Shown here in pieces: positions 5,263 to 5,497 of a stretch of DNA of 5,497 nt. The DNA comes from Treponema sp. Its GTDB lineage: Bacteria; Spirochaetota; Spirochaetia; Treponematales; Treponemataceae. Numbering within the stretch: position 1 is the stretch's first letter; each line of letters starts with the position of its first letter. The position numbers were made by a program, and so were the translations under genes. The notes beneath the pieces are model-generated. The model was not told the origin of the DNA. It saw only the letters and a program-made list of their open reading frames with translations, and did not search any database. Location of the stretch: assembly GCA_016297415.1 (NCBI GenBank), contig JAEDGQ010000108.1:1-5497 (forward strand), written 5' to 3'.

Positions 5263-5297
5263 CCCTTCGACAGGCGGTTCCTGAGCCTGTCGAAGGG
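5263..5297. repeat. Perfect 13-bp inverted repeat
   Basis: CCCTTCGACAGGC (5263-5275) and GCCTGTCGAAGGG (5285-5297) flank a 9-base loop, GGTTCCTGA. The downstream tandem copy (5308-5317) can compete for ten bases of the left arm. Confidence 0.85.
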
Positions 5298-5317
5298 TGG
5301 TTCCTGAGCCTGTCGAA
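5276..5317 (+). repeat. Two tandem copies of a 19-bp unit, period 23 bp
   Basis: GGTTCCTGAGCCTGTCGAA occurs exactly at 5276-5294 and 5299-5317, separated by GGGT. It contains the right arm of the hairpin, so the array probably arose by duplicating that arm. A third, diverged and inverted unit, TTTCGACAAGCTCA, lies at 5343-5356. Confidence 0.85.
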
Positions 5318-5351
5318 ATGACCATTGCACTAAATATGGTGGTTTCGACAA

Positions 5352-5386
5352 GCTCAACCACCGCAGATGGTGGCTCAACCACCGCA
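5352..5386 (+). repeat. Two copies of a 14-bp unit, period 21 bp
   Basis: GCTCAACCACCGCA occurs exactly at 5352-5365 and 5373-5386. Each copy is preceded by a GGTGG run (5338-5342 and 5369-5373) that can pair with its CCACC, giving two small hairpins in a row. Confidence 0.8.
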
Positions 5387-5412
5387 AGTTGAACTTATTG
5401 GACAGCCCCTTA

Positions 5413-5497
5413 GCCGCAATTTTATCCTCTTCATCCTTTTAATCTGCGTTAGACAATATGTTGTGTCTCCTGATTTTTTTGCAAAAACGTGGATTTA
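5413..5497. other. AT-rich tail of the window with a weak terminator-like hairpin
   Basis: No coding frame is supported here. AGACA (5451-5455) and TGTCT (5464-5468) form a weak 5-bp stem followed by seven Ts (5474-5480), possibly the end of the proC transcript. TTTTTGCAAAAA (5476-5487) is a 12-bp A/T palindrome. A promoter for the next gene may lie here, but I cannot locate it. Confidence 0.3.

Larger units (their letters stand above)
5221..5412. mobile_element. 192-bp MITE-like or REP-like inverted-repeat element downstream of proC
   Basis: The ends are inverted repeats, TAAGGGGCTGACCAA at 5221-5235 against the complement of 5398-5412, with one mismatch. Both ends terminate in TA, so the insertion may have duplicated a TA dinucleotide (element proper 5223-5410), as Tc1/mariner-IS630 enzymes do; a 2-bp duplication is weak proof. 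No protein is encoded. The interior is packed with repeats: a perfect 13-bp hairpin (5263-5275/5285-5297), a 19-bp direct repeat (5276-5294, 5299-5317), a 14-bp direct repeat (5352-5365, 5373-5386) and several GGTGG/CCACC hairpins. The TTCGACAGGCTCAGG-type units inside are a kind of intergenic repeat that I recall from many bacterial genomes. The hairpins could also help end proC transcription. Confidence 0.65.

Noticed and set aside
5179..5382. 67-residue minus-strand frame after proC
   Set aside because: It overlaps the proC end and is a translation of the repeat element (VVELVETT and LRQAQEPP come from the TTCGACAGGCTCAGG-type repeats). Such frames are common spurious annotations.
5276..5386. 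CRISPR array
   Set aside because: There are only two copies of each unit, spacers of 4 and 7 bases, and no cas genes. These are tandem and hairpin repeats.

Overview
The window looks like part of a spirochaete chromosome, most likely a host-associated Treponema or close relative. This is an impression from the moderately AT-rich codon use, a short proB, a DUF4153-type membrane protein and small hairpin-rich repeats; no marker in the window proves the taxon.

Layout. The left third (1 to about 1430) is AT-rich and accessory in character. It holds the 3' end of an unidentified gene (1-162, +), a strong terminator that works in both directions, a small orphan gene of unknown function on the minus strand (394-726) with its own good promoter and Shine-Dalgarno site, and a decayed stretch (929-1427, -) with two pieces of XRE/Cro-type helix-turn-helix regulator in different frames. 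A 217-bp element with 18-bp terminal inverted repeats and a 10-bp target duplication (1427-1643) has the structure of a MITE and is inserted in the regulator relic, 54 bp upstream of proB.

The right two thirds carry three intact plus-strand genes: proB (glutamate 5-kinase, kinase domain only), a 588-residue multi-pass membrane protein of the DUF4153 type, and proC (pyrroline-5-carboxylate reductase). proB and proC are the first and last enzymes of proline synthesis from glutamate; the middle enzyme, ProA, is not here. proB ends at a terminator of its own, while the membrane gene and proC are 41 bp apart and probably share a transcript. After proC lies a second 192-bp inverted-repeat element (5221-5412) made of direct repeats and hairpins.

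The unusual content is the pair of small non-autonomous elements bracketing the proline genes, the possibility that the first supplies a promoter to proB or that proB mRNA is leaderless, and the orphan cysteine-containing protein. I see no evidence for a new defence or other multi-gene system here.
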